Positions 17,057-24,030 of a stretch of DNA of 37,930 nucleotides are shown here, piece after piece. The translations under genes and the position numbers were made by a program. Position 1 is the first letter of the stretch, and each line of letters begins with the position of its first letter. Source of the stretch: Chloroflexota bacterium (GTDB lineage Bacteria > Chloroflexota > UBA6077 > FW602-bin22 > JACPRP01); NCBI GenBank assembly GCA_016189905.1, contig JACPRP010000025.1, positions 1 through 37,930 of the forward strand, given 5' to 3'. Under the pieces are notes generated by a model. That model worked only from the letters and a program-made list of their open reading frames with translations. It had not been told where the DNA came from and ran no database searches.

Positions 17057-18115
17057 ATGGATCTCGAATCTTGCCGGCGGCAAATCGACGAAATCGACGA
17101 GAAGGTAGTCGCCCTATTGAATGCGCGGGCCGAGGTGGCCCTGCAAATCAAAGAGATCAAGGCCGGCAGCGGCAAGGCCGTGTACGATCCACAGCGAGAG
17201 AAGGCAGTTTACGGCAGATTGCTGGCGATAAGCTCTGGTCCGCTTCCCCCGGCATCGTTGAAGGCCGTCTACCGTGAGATAATCTCCGCCTGTCGCGCCC
17301 TGCAGAACCCGTTGAAGGTGGCCTATTTCGGGCCTATGGGCAGCTTCACGCACGAGGCCGCGATGCTGAGGTTTGGCTCGACGACGGAGCTCGTCGCGGC
17401 GCCGAACATCGGCGAGGTGTTCTCCCTGGTGGCGAGGGGGGAAGCCGACTTCGGCGTGGTGCCGGTCGAAAACTCCACCGAGGGCTTCGTCGGGCACACG
17501 CTGGACATGCTGGCCGAATCCGAGTTGAGAATCTGCGCCGAGATCGCCTTGCCCATCAGCCAGTGCCTTTTGTCCAGGGGGTCGCGCGACGATATCCGGG
17601 TCGTCTACTCTCACCCGCAGAGCCTGGCGCAGACGCGAAGATGGCTGCAGCAGCACCTGCCCGACGTCGAGCAAATGGCGGCGTCGAGCAACTCGCGCGC
17701 GGCGCAGATGGCGGCGGACGATCCCTCGGCGGCGGCGATCGGTCCCGAGCTTGCCGGTGAGATCTACGGCCTGCAGGTGATCGAGCGGGGCATTCAGGAC
17801 AATCCCGATAACGTCACGCGCTTCCTCGTCATTGGCGGGGAGATGGGCAAGCCCACGGGCAACGATAAGTCGTCGGTGATGTTCACGGTCAAGCACCGTG
17901 TCGGCTCGCTGCACGCGGCCCTGGGGGTGCTGCAGAGACACGGCATCAACCTGACGAGGATCGACTCGCGCCCCTCCAGACTCAGGACGTGGGAATACGT
18001 GTTTTTCATCGATATGGTGGGCCATCCCGAGGATGCCAACGTGGCGGAGGCGTTGGCCGAGCTGGCCGAGGAGTGCGTCTTAGTTAAAGTGCTTGGCGCC
18101 TGGGCTGTCGAATGA
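17057..18115 (+). CDS. pheA: Bifunctional chorismate mutase / prephenate dehydratase
   Basis: Makes prephenate from chorismate and dehydrates and decarboxylates it to phenylpyruvate. Residues 1-85 are an AroQ-type mutase (ESCRRQIDEIDEKVVALLNA and a C-terminal YREIISACRALQ). Residues of about 90-270 are the dehydratase (VAYFGPMGSFTHEAAMLRFG, VVPVENSTEGFVGHTLDML, DNPDNVTRFLVIG). Residues of about 275-352 are an ACT domain (GSLHAALGVLQRHGINLTRI, ESRP-like DSRPSR) for phenylalanine feedback. Total 352 residues, normal for a P-protein. ATG 17057, 13 bases after cimA, has GGGGGAG in front. The mutase keeps the Arg and Lys pattern expected for activity. Confidence 0.95.
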   Translation: MDLESCRRQIDEIDEKVVALLNARAEVALQIKEIKAGSGKAVYDPQREKAVYGRLLAISSGPLPPASLKAVYREIISACRALQNPLKVAYFGPMGSFTHEAAMLRFGSTTELVAAPNIGEVFSLVARGEADFGVVPVENSTEGFVGHTLDMLAESELRICAEIALPISQCLLSRGSRDDIRVVYSHPQSLAQTRRWLQQHLPDVEQMAASSNSRAAQMAADDPSAAAIGPELAGEIYGLQVIERGIQDNPDNVTRFLVIGGEMGKPTGNDKSSVMFTVKHRVGSLHAALGVLQRHGINLTRIDSRPSRLRTWEYVFFIDMVGHPEDANVAEALAELAEECVLVKVLGAWAVE

Positions 18116-18182
18116 GCAGCCTGGCCGACAATAATACCAACTGCCTATCGAAAGGCCTTATGTTCCCCGTGGCGGGGCGATA

Positions 18183-18212
18183 TTGAACCCGCCTGTGACC
18201 AATTGGCATAAT
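18183..18212 (+). promoter_or_regulatory. Possible internal promoter before lysC
   Basis: TTGAAC (18183-18188) and CATAAT (18207-18212) are separated by 18 nt in the 117-nt gap before lysC. A small GC stem, CCCCG/CGGGG at 18165-18177, lies just upstream. This would allow lysC to be expressed apart from the T-box-controlled transcript. Confidence 0.35.
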
Positions 18213-18232
18213 ACTGGCTGAGGGTGTACCGA

Positions 18233-19474
18233 ATGGGCTTGATCGTTCAGAAATATGGCGGAACCTCGGTTGGCTCCGCCGAGCGTATTAGGGCCGTTGC
18301 CGAGCGCGTGCTGGCCGCAAACCGGCAGGGCCATAAAGTAGTCGTCGTCGTGTCGGCGATGGGGGACACCACCGACACATTGATCTCCCTGGCGAGACAG
18401 GTCACCAACGATCCCGACGAGCGCGAAATGGATCTCCTCCTCTCGACTGGGGAGATAATCTCTTGCACGTTGCTGGCTATGGCCCTGCGTTCGCTGGGAC
18501 AGGAGGCCGTATCGTTCACCGGCGCCCAGGCGGGCATCAGAACCGACGGCATTCATAGCCGAGCGCGGATCGTCGCGATAGATCCGGCCAGAATCATCAG
18601 AGAGCTCAAGAGGGACCGTGTGGCGATTGTGGCCGGGTTCCAGGGCGTCACCGACGAGCACGATATCACCACCCTGGGCAGAGGCGGCTCCGATACGACG
18701 GCCGTGGCCCTGGCGGCGAGATTGGACGCCGAGACGTGTGAGATCTACACGGACGTTGACGGCGTCTTCACCGCCGACCCTCGGCTGGTTCCCGAGGCCC
18801 GCAAGCTGGATAGGATCAGCTACGACGAGATGCTCGAGCTGGCGCAGCAGGGCGCGAAGGTGATGCACCCCCGTGCAGTCGAGCTTGGCGCGGTGCACGA
18901 GATACCCATCGTCGTCAGATCCAGTTTCAACGATAGACAGGGAACCCTGATTTGTGGAGGCGAGGGCATGGAAGCGAGTAACAAGGTGCGCGGCATCGCT
19001 CACGATGTCGACATCGCGAAGATAACGGTCATCGGCGTGCCCGACGAGCCGGGCGCTGCCGCCACAGTATTCGAGCCTCTTGCGGAGGCGCACATCAGCG
19101 TCGATACTATCGTCCAGAACGCGAGCCTCGACGGCACCACGGACCTATCGTTCACCGTATCCGAAGGCGACCTGGCCAAGGCCGTGCGCCTCGTCGAGCC
19201 CGTGGCCGCACGCGTCCGAGCGCGCGGCGTGGCAAACGCGACCGGGCTGGCGAAGGTCTCCATCGTAGGCACCGGAATCCAGCACGCCCCCGGCTACGCG
19301 GCGCGCATGTTCCGCGCGCTGGCCGGCGAAGGCATCAACATCGATATCATCACCACCTCGGAGATCCGCATCACCTGTCTCGTCGCCCGTGAGCACCTCC
19401 CCGCCGCCGTCGGCGCCCTCCACCGCGCCTTCGAGCTAGAGAGGGCCGAGAAACAGGCGATAACTAGCAGCTAG
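18233..19474 (+). CDS. lysC: Aspartate kinase
   Basis: Phosphorylates aspartate, the entry to lysine, methionine and threonine. The 413-residue monofunctional enzyme has the kinase motif VQKYGGTSVGSAERIR, LLSTGEIISCTLLAMAL, and GRGGSDTTAVALAARLDAE. Two ACT domains follow (ITVIGVPDEPGAAATVFEPL and VSIVGTGIQHAPGYAARMFR), the usual lysine or threonine feedback region. ATG 18233 sits seven bases after GAGGGTG; a GTG three codons earlier overlaps that site. It is the last gene of the plus-strand block and complements the dap cluster on the other strand. Aspartate-semialdehyde dehydrogenase is not in the window. Confidence 0.96.
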   Translation: MGLIVQKYGGTSVGSAERIRAVAERVLAANRQGHKVVVVVSAMGDTTDTLISLARQVTNDPDEREMDLLLSTGEIISCTLLAMALRSLGQEAVSFTGAQAGIRTDGIHSRARIVAIDPARIIRELKRDRVAIVAGFQGVTDEHDITTLGRGGSDTTAVALAARLDAETCEIYTDVDGVFTADPRLVPEARKLDRISYDEMLELAQQGAKVMHPRAVELGAVHEIPIVVRSSFNDRQGTLICGGEGMEASNKVRGIAHDVDIAKITVIGVPDEPGAAATVFEPLAEAHISVDTIVQNASLDGTTDLSFTVSEGDLAKAVRLVEPVAARVRARGVANATGLAKVSIVGTGIQHAPGYAARMFRALAGEGINIDIITTSEIRITCLVAREHLPAAVGALHRAFELERAEKQAITSS

Positions 19475-19498
19475 CGGTGAGTAAGTCGGATTTGTGCT

Positions 19499-19693
19499 GT
19501 GACGACTTCGATGATACCAGTTCAACTGCTCGAATCCCTCATCAAGAAACTGAAACGTGCAGCCGACATGACGCACCGCTCGGTCGAGGAGATCGCCGCC
19601 ACGAGCCTCGAAGCCGTGCTTCCACCCTCCCCGGATCTACCCGCTGGCATCGCCGACGAACTGGCGGCTATGCACTTATTGGTGCTTTGTTGA
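19499..19693 (+). pseudogene. Small antitoxin-like protein, probably truncated
   Basis: The 64-residue frame starts at GTG 19499 with MTTSMIPVQLLESLIKKLK, followed by AADMTHRSVEEIAATSLEAV and LPPSPDLPAGIADELAAMHL. This resembles small ribbon-helix-helix-like proteins encountered next to PIN toxins, in which more residues follow the ELAAM segment. Here it ends abruptly in LLVLC, and no continuing homologous frame is evident in 19694-19900. No toxin gene is adjacent. The family assignment is from memory of similar proteins and is tentative. It is either a decayed antitoxin or a short orphan. Confidence 0.4.
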
Positions 19694-19853
19694 ACTCGGA
19701 TACTTACTCTGCCGCCCTCGCACTGTCGTCTGCTTTGAGCGTATCGGAAGCATACGACCCGGCGTAAAAAGGGGCCGAGATCGCTGGGCGCCGTCCTGCT
19801 ATTTCGCCAGTCTTCGCTGTCCTGAAAGCGTCTCAACCGCATCCAACAAAACA

Positions 19854-19877
19854 CCGATAGCACGAAACCACTATCGG
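19854..19877 (-). terminator. Possible terminator of the cupin/NifV-like operon
   Basis: CCGATAG and CTATCGG form a perfect 7-bp stem with a 10-nt loop. Read on the minus strand the stem is followed by TGTTTTG, a weak T-tract. It lies about 70 bases past the cupin stop. Confidence 0.45.
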
Positions 19878-19944
19878 AAAGGAGTATAAGCCTGCGTGTC
19901 CGCATCTCGGACCGGACAAACCAGATGGTCTTTGAAGCGTGGTC

Positions 19945-20277
19945 CTACTGATTGGGGATCATACACAAAAACTTCATCGGCTTGTCGCCGGTGTTGCGGA
20001 ACTGGTGGACTTTGTTCGGCTCGACGAAGACGAAATGGCCGGCCTTGAACGGGATTTGCTCGTCTGGGGTGCCGAGATAGCCCTCGCCTTCGATGATGAA
20101 CACCTCGTGCTCCCAGGCGTGGGTGTGTAGCTGGTTGCCGCCGCCCGGGCCCACCTCGAAGATGCGCATAGCGAAGTTCGGCGCGCCATCTTTCTTGGTG
20201 ATCAGCCACCGGATCGTCACATCGGTCGCGTCCTTGACCGGCTCGGGCTCGACGGAATCGTAAGGGGCTATTTTCAT
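19945..20277 (-). CDS. Small single-domain cupin
   Basis: The 110-residue product is one cupin barrel. Motif 1 is visible as QLHTHAWEHEVFIIEGEG with the metal-binding HxH and Glu. Motif 2 follows as FVFVEPNKVHQFRNTG with the third His. Such proteins bind a divalent metal and may be isomerases, dioxygenases, small-molecule binders or sensors; nothing here fixes the function. ATG 20277 is one base after the stop of the upstream NifV-like gene, so translation is probably coupled. The position suggests a role connected with the synthase product or its regulation, but that is inference. Confidence 0.85.
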   Translation of the reverse strand: MKIAPYDSVEPEPVKDATDVTIRWLITKKDGAPNFAMRIFEVGPGGGNQLHTHAWEHEVFIIEGEGYLGTPDEQIPFKAGHFVFVEPNKVHQFRNTGDKPMKFLCMIPNQ

Positions 20278-20278
20278 C

Positions 20279-21451
20279 TTACTTCCGACCCGCACGCTCC
20301 TTGACGTAGTCGTAGTAGATATACATCAATTCCTTGTCGAACAACGCCCGCTTGAGCTCGACGGCCATGGACCGCGCCAGGGCCAGGATCTCGGTCGCCT
20401 CGTCTGCCGTAAGGTCGATGCCGAACTCGCGGAACTTATGTAGTATCGTGTGGGAGCCGGAGTGCTTGCCGACGACCAGTTGACGGGTCAGGCCGACCTC
20501 CTCTGGCGAGAAGATCTCGTAATTGCGCGGATTCTTGATCACGCCGTCGGCGTGGATGCCCGATTCGTGCGCGAAGACGTTGTTGCCGACGATCGCCTTC
20601 CAGATCGGAATCGCACGGCCAGAGGCCTCGGCGACGTACTCCGCCAGCTCACGAAAGCGATTGGTCGGTATCCCCAGATCGGCCCCGTGCAGGCACTTCA
20701 GCGCCATCACGACCTCCTCCAGCGCGGCGTTGCCGGTGCGCTCGCCCAGGCCGCTGATCGACACCGTGATGAAATCGGCGCCGGCGCGCACCCCCGCGAG
20801 CGCGTTCGCCGTGGCCATGCCGAAATCGTTGTGAGTGTGCATCTCCAGGGGCAAGCCGAGCGCGCGGGTGATCGTCTGGATATCGTCGAAGGCCCGGAAG
20901 GGGCTCAGCACGCTCAGGGTGTCGCAATAGCGAATCCTGGCGGCGCCCGCCTGCTTGGCGGCCCGATAGAACTCGAGTAGAAAGTCGAGGTCGGTGCGCG
21001 AGGCATCCTCTGCGCTAGCGGTTACCTCGAGCCCCATTTTTCGTGCCTGCTCGGTCGCCTTGACGATGCGCTCCAACACCCACTGCCGCGACTTGTTGAA
21101 CTTCTTTTTCAAGTGAGAATCAGAAGTGGATATGGACAGGGTGACGGCATCGACGCCGCAGGCCGCGGCCGCGAGCACGTCTTCCATCTCAGGACGGCAA
21201 AAGGCAATCAGCCTGGCTTGAAGCCTGGATTCTACGATCGCCTTGATGCAGCGCTGCTCCTCGGCGCCGAGAGACGGGATGCCTACCTCAATGTACCGCA
21301 CGCCGATCTCGTCGAGCAGCTTGGCAATCCTGACTTTCTCCCCCTGGGCGAACACGACGCCGGCGGTCTGCTCACCATCGCGTAAGGTGAGGTCCACTAG
21401 ATGTAGTTGTCGTCCTGGTTCTAGCTTTTCGGAAGTCAACGCTTCGGTCAT
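20279..21451 (-). CDS. NifV/homocitrate-synthase-like acyltransferase (paralog A)
   Basis: A 390-residue DRE-TIM-barrel enzyme that should condense acetyl-CoA with a 2-oxo acid. It has VDLTLRDGEQTAGVVFAQGE (TAG is NifV-like rather than LeuA-like), EMHTHNDFGMATANALAG, SGLGERTGNAALEEVVMAL and an intact HESGIHADG motif at about residue 295. It lacks the long LeuA dimer domain. Known functions in this group include homocitrate synthase for FeMo-cofactor or lysine, and Re-citrate synthase in some anaerobes. The complete DAP lysine cluster nearby argues against a lysine-by-aminoadipate role. No nif genes are visible. ATG 21451 has AGAGG upstream and is 30 bases after paralog B; the downstream cupin is coupled. 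Confidence 0.86.
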   Translation of the reverse strand: MTEALTSEKLEPGRQLHLVDLTLRDGEQTAGVVFAQGEKVRIAKLLDEIGVRYIEVGIPSLGAEEQRCIKAIVESRLQARLIAFCRPEMEDVLAAAACGVDAVTLSISTSDSHLKKKFNKSRQWVLERIVKATEQARKMGLEVTASAEDASRTDLDFLLEFYRAAKQAGAARIRYCDTLSVLSPFRAFDDIQTITRALGLPLEMHTHNDFGMATANALAGVRAGADFITVSISGLGERTGNAALEEVVMALKCLHGADLGIPTNRFRELAEYVAEASGRAIPIWKAIVGNNVFAHESGIHADGVIKNPRNYEIFSPEEVGLTRQLVVGKHSGSHTILHKFREFGIDLTADEATEILALARSMAVELKRALFDKELMYIYYDYVKERAGRK

Positions 21452-21481
21452 CCTATCGATCCTCTAGAGCAAGATGCCAGG

Positions 21482-22666
21482 CTAGTCCTGTTTTCCCGCC
21501 TTGCTCGCAACAATATCTTTCTTGACGATGTCGTTCTGGTTGAGTCGGTGGTATAGATCGACCAGCTCCTGGTCGAAAAGGGCGCGCTTGAGCTTGATCG
21601 CCAGACTGCGAGCCTCGAGTGTCAGCTCGCGAACCAGCTTCTCGTCGGTGCGCAGGCCATACTCTCGCAGCTTGTTTTTCACCATCTTCGGCCCCGAGTG
21701 CTTACCGATGATGAACCTGCGCGCCAGCCCCACCTCGTCCGGCGGGTAGATCTCATAGCTCGTCGGGCTCTGCAGTGCACCGCTCGCGCGACCCTCGGAT
21801 TCATAAACGAACAGGTTGCTGCCGACGATCGGCTTCCAGGTAGGCAGCGGCCGTCCCGAGGCGCGCGCGACGTATTCGGACAGCTCGCGAAAGCGGTTCG
21901 GGTTGATGCCCGCGTCGATGTTTTCGATGTACTTGAGCGCCATCACCACTTCTTCGAGCGCCGCGTTCCCCGCCCGCTCGCCCAGGCCGTTCACGGTCAC
22001 GTTGACGAAAGTGGCTCCCGCGCGTATGCCGGCAAGGGCGTTCGCCGTCGCCATCCCCAGATCGTTGTGCGTGTGCATCTCGACTTCGATATCGACGGCG
22101 TCCATCAGCGCCTTGATGCGCTGATACGTCTCGAAAGGATCGAGGATGCCGAGCGTGTCGCAGTAGCGGATGCGGTCGGCGCCGGAGTCTTTCGCCGTCC
22201 TGGCGAACTGGACCAGGAACTCGGGGTCGGCGCGCGAGGCGTCCTCGGCGTTCACGGAAACGTAGAGATTGTGCCGCTTGGCGTATTCGACGGCTTCCTT
22301 GATGCTGTCCAGAACCCACTGCCGATCCTTCATCAGTTTCGTCTGGATGTGGATGTCTGAGGCTGAGATCGAAACGGCGATGGTGTCGACGCCACAGTCG
22401 AGCGACGCGTCGATGTCGGCAATCACCGGGCGGTTCCAGGCGAGGATGCTGGTCGGCAAGCCGAGATCGACTATCGCCTTGATGGCCTCTTTTTCGTCTC
22501 CACCCATCGCCGGGATGCCGACCTCGATCTGGTGCACGCCAATTTCGGCAAGCAACTTCGCGATCTGGATCTTCTCGGCGTTGGCGAACACGACCCCGGC
22601 GGTTTGCTCGCCGTCGCGGAGCGTCGTATCATCTATCCACAGTTTTCTGGCGTTTTTCGTTTCCAA
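21482..22666 (-). CDS. NifV/homocitrate-synthase-like protein with altered active-site motif (paralog B)
   Basis: A 394-residue relative of paralog A, retaining [38 protein letters not shown] and NGLGERAGNAALEEVVMAL, so the metal and 2-oxo acid site looks intact. The usually invariant HESGIHADG stretch reads YESEGRASG (about residue 288, bases 21779-21805): both His are replaced, by Tyr and Arg. The frame is otherwise complete with no sign of decay, so the change may reflect a different acceptor or donor, or a regulatory role with paralog A. The start is inferred as TTG 22666 after TGGAGAAG; an alternative upstream ATG at 22741 would translate the leader hairpin. It is the first gene of the B-A-cupin operon. 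Confidence 0.84.
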   Translation of the reverse strand: METKNARKLWIDDTTLRDGEQTAGVVFANAEKIQIAKLLAEIGVHQIEVGIPAMGGDEKEAIKAIVDLGLPTSILAWNRPVIADIDASLDCGVDTIAVSISASDIHIQTKLMKDRQWVLDSIKEAVEYAKRHNLYVSVNAEDASRADPEFLVQFARTAKDSGADRIRYCDTLGILDPFETYQRIKALMDAVDIEVEMHTHNDLGMATANALAGIRAGATFVNVTVNGLGERAGNAALEEVVMALKYIENIDAGINPNRFRELSEYVARASGRPLPTWKPIVGSNLFVYESEGRASGALQSPTSYEIYPPDEVGLARRFIIGKHSGPKMVKNKLREYGLRTDEKLVRELTLEARSLAIKLKRALFDQELVDLYHRLNQNDIVKKDIVASKAGKQD

Positions 22667-22684
22667 GGGACTTCTCCATCCGGT

Positions 22685-22820
22685 TATGAGAAAGCACAAG
22701 TGCCCACTGCGGGATCTCTTTCGTGAGATGGCAGCGGGCATCCTCGCAGATGATCTTCTCTGGCGCTCTTGCCGCTCCCAACACCCACCCGGTAGGCATC
22801 AGCCACCGGATGAATATTGC
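22685..22820 (-). promoter_or_regulatory. Structured leader upstream of paralog B
   Basis: The minus-strand transcript would carry a long hairpin: TGCCCGCTGC pairs with GCAGTGGGCA (one G-T pair), with an inner ATCTC-ACGAAA-GAGAT stem-loop, within about 22690-22745. A smaller CCGGTGG/CCTACCGG stem precedes it. There is no clear T-tract, so if it regulates, it may act at translation or mRNA stability. An overlapping 65-codon frame (22826-22629) also spans it. It matches no riboswitch class I can name. Confidence 0.45.
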
Positions 22821-22825
22821 TGCCA

Positions 22826-22831
22826 ATTATA
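22826..22831 (-). promoter_or_regulatory. Extended -10 promoter element before paralog B
   Basis: A perfect TATAAT preceded by TGC on the minus strand. The -35 region at 17 nt (GTGCAA) is poor, as expected for an extended -10 promoter. It predicts a leader of roughly 150 nt before the TTG start. Confidence 0.5.
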
Positions 22832-22913
22832 GCAGATTTCTTTCGTGTTTGCACTAACGAGTTTAGGTGCTTCCTGCCTAGGCACGAAGGATGAACGGTT
22901 GGTGATAGTTTAT

Positions 22914-22941
22914 GAGGCGTCCTTCAACAAGAGGACGCCTC
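22914..22941 (-). terminator. Inverted repeat after the lipoprotein gene
   Basis: GAGGCGTCCT (22914-22923) and AGGACGCCTC (22932-22941) form a perfect 10-bp stem with an 8-nt loop, 40 bases past the lipoprotein stop. No strong T-tract follows, so it may be a 3'-end stabiliser rather than an intrinsic terminator. Confidence 0.5.
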
Positions 22942-22980
22942 TATCCACCTTGGCAGGCGGATATTCCTACAGAAAGCCGA

Positions 22981-23673
22981 TCACGGGCAGTTTTCTGCGA
23001 TGACAAACCCCATATAACCGTCCGGACTTAGTTCGTAAGCTTTCTTGGCCGTGGCGCAGGCTTGCTCTGGCTGGCCTGCAGAACGAAGGTAATCTGCCTG
23101 ATCAGCATAGGCAAGGGCCTTCATGATGGGGTCAAGATGCATTTTCCCCGCGCGCTCGGCATCATTCGCGGCGCGGGCATACTTTTCCCGAGCTGCCTTT
23201 TCAAGGTCAGCCTTAATGACCGGGTCGTTCGTTTGTTTGGCAGCCGCTTGCACCGTTTCGCCTTCCGCGACATAAGTGCGTGCGGTTTGAGCGTGAATCT
23301 CGGCTGCCTTATACTTGCCTGCGTTCGTGTTCGTGTTCGCCCACCTGAGGGCTTCCTTGTATTCCTCACGCGCCCGGGGGTATTGCCCCTCGTTATAGTA
23401 CTTATCGCCCACTTGCTCGTGCCGCGCCCGCTGGTAGCCCTCCAGCACCGCGACGCCGTCTTTGGCATCTTTGTTCCCTAACAGGGTCCCACCTACGGCC
23501 GCAGCGCCCACTTGAAAGGGGTCGTTGACGTCGATGCCGGTCGCGTCCTGAATCTCTTGCACAATGGCCGCTTCCCCACCGAAAAGCTCGCAACCCGAGA
23601 GAGGGATTAGGAAAGCGGCAACCAGGATGGACGCCGCGAGCCAGGGAAGCACGCGGTAGTGCCGGTCGATCAT
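22981..23673 (-). CDS. Predicted lipoprotein with TPR-like helical repeats
   Basis: The 230-residue protein has a charged N-terminus, a hydrophobic stretch (WLAASILVAAFLIP) and the lipobox LSGC at about residue 28, so it should be exported and lipid-anchored. The mature part has a Gly/Ala segment (VGAAAVGGTLLG), then helical units with YYNEGQYPRAREEYKEALRW, AEIHAQTARTYVAEGE and ALAYADQADYLRSAGQPEQA, spaced like tetratricopeptide repeats. It ends with a Cys. The function is unknown; TPR lipoproteins commonly scaffold envelope complexes. Its ATG overlaps the stop of the small upstream gene by ATGA, so translation is coupled, and GGGGGTG lies upstream. Confidence 0.75.
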   Translation of the reverse strand: MIDRHYRVLPWLAASILVAAFLIPLSGCELFGGEAAIVQEIQDATGIDVNDPFQVGAAAVGGTLLGNKDAKDGVAVLEGYQRARHEQVGDKYYNEGQYPRAREEYKEALRWANTNTNAGKYKAAEIHAQTARTYVAEGETVQAAAKQTNDPVIKADLEKAAREKYARAANDAERAGKMHLDPIMKALAYADQADYLRSAGQPEQACATAKKAYELSPDGYMGFVIAENCP

Positions 23674-23948
23674 TTCGTCACCCCCTTGCCAAAGGTTTCG
23701 ATTATTCCCAGGCGGCTCTGCCCCTGGAATCCAACCGAGCGAATCAGTTCCTGCCGGCTGATGCTGCCCGCCCGGTAGGCCTCGATCTTCGACACGGGGG
23801 CGGAGACGCCAAAGGTGACCAGCAGGTAGCGACCATCTATCTCAGCGGCTTCAGAGATGGCCTCCTCGCGGCGCTTCCAGTTCAGGGTGAGCGCGCCAAG
23901 GGCGCGGCAGATGTGGTTTACGTGGCATAGGCGGGAATAGGATTCCAT
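23670..23948 (-). CDS. Small hypothetical protein coupled to the lipoprotein
   Basis: The 92-residue product, not recognised, has no membrane segment. The visible features are a basic stretch (LNWKRREEAISEAAEI), a beta-rich YLLVTFGVSAPVSKI and a C-terminal ELIRSVGFQGQSRLGIIETF. The four-base ATGA overlap with the lipoprotein gene supports real translation. ATG 23948 is six bases past a 7-bp perfect stem (23955-23973) that would bury the only plausible ribosome binding site; an earlier start at 23975 is possible. Confidence 0.5.
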   Translation of the reverse strand: MESYSRLCHVNHICRALGALTLNWKRREEAISEAAEIDGRYLLVTFGVSAPVSKIEAYRAGSISRQELIRSVGFQGQSRLGIIETFGKGVTK

Positions 23949-23954
23949 TTCTAG

Positions 23955-23973
23955 GTGCCTGCCATTCAGGCAC
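23955..23973 (-). promoter_or_regulatory. Hairpin covering the ribosome binding region
   Basis: GTGCCTG and CAGGCAC pair perfectly around a 5-nt loop, ending six bases before the ATG at 23948. The AGG most likely used for ribosome binding lies in the 3' arm, so folding could repress translation. Confidence 0.35.
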
Positions 23974-24030
23974 AACGTAGATACAATTCAATACTATTCA
24001 TCTCCCGCCTTCAAAGTGCGAAATCCAGAC

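Noticed and set aside
16021..17175. Long antisense frame (384 codons) over cimA
   Set aside because: Shadow of cimA, with His/Arg/Gln-rich composition typical of antisense translation in GC-rich DNA.
23062..23481. Plus-strand frame opposite the lipoprotein gene
   Set aside because: The minus strand has a signal peptide, lipobox and coupled upstream gene, so the plus-strand frame is a shadow.
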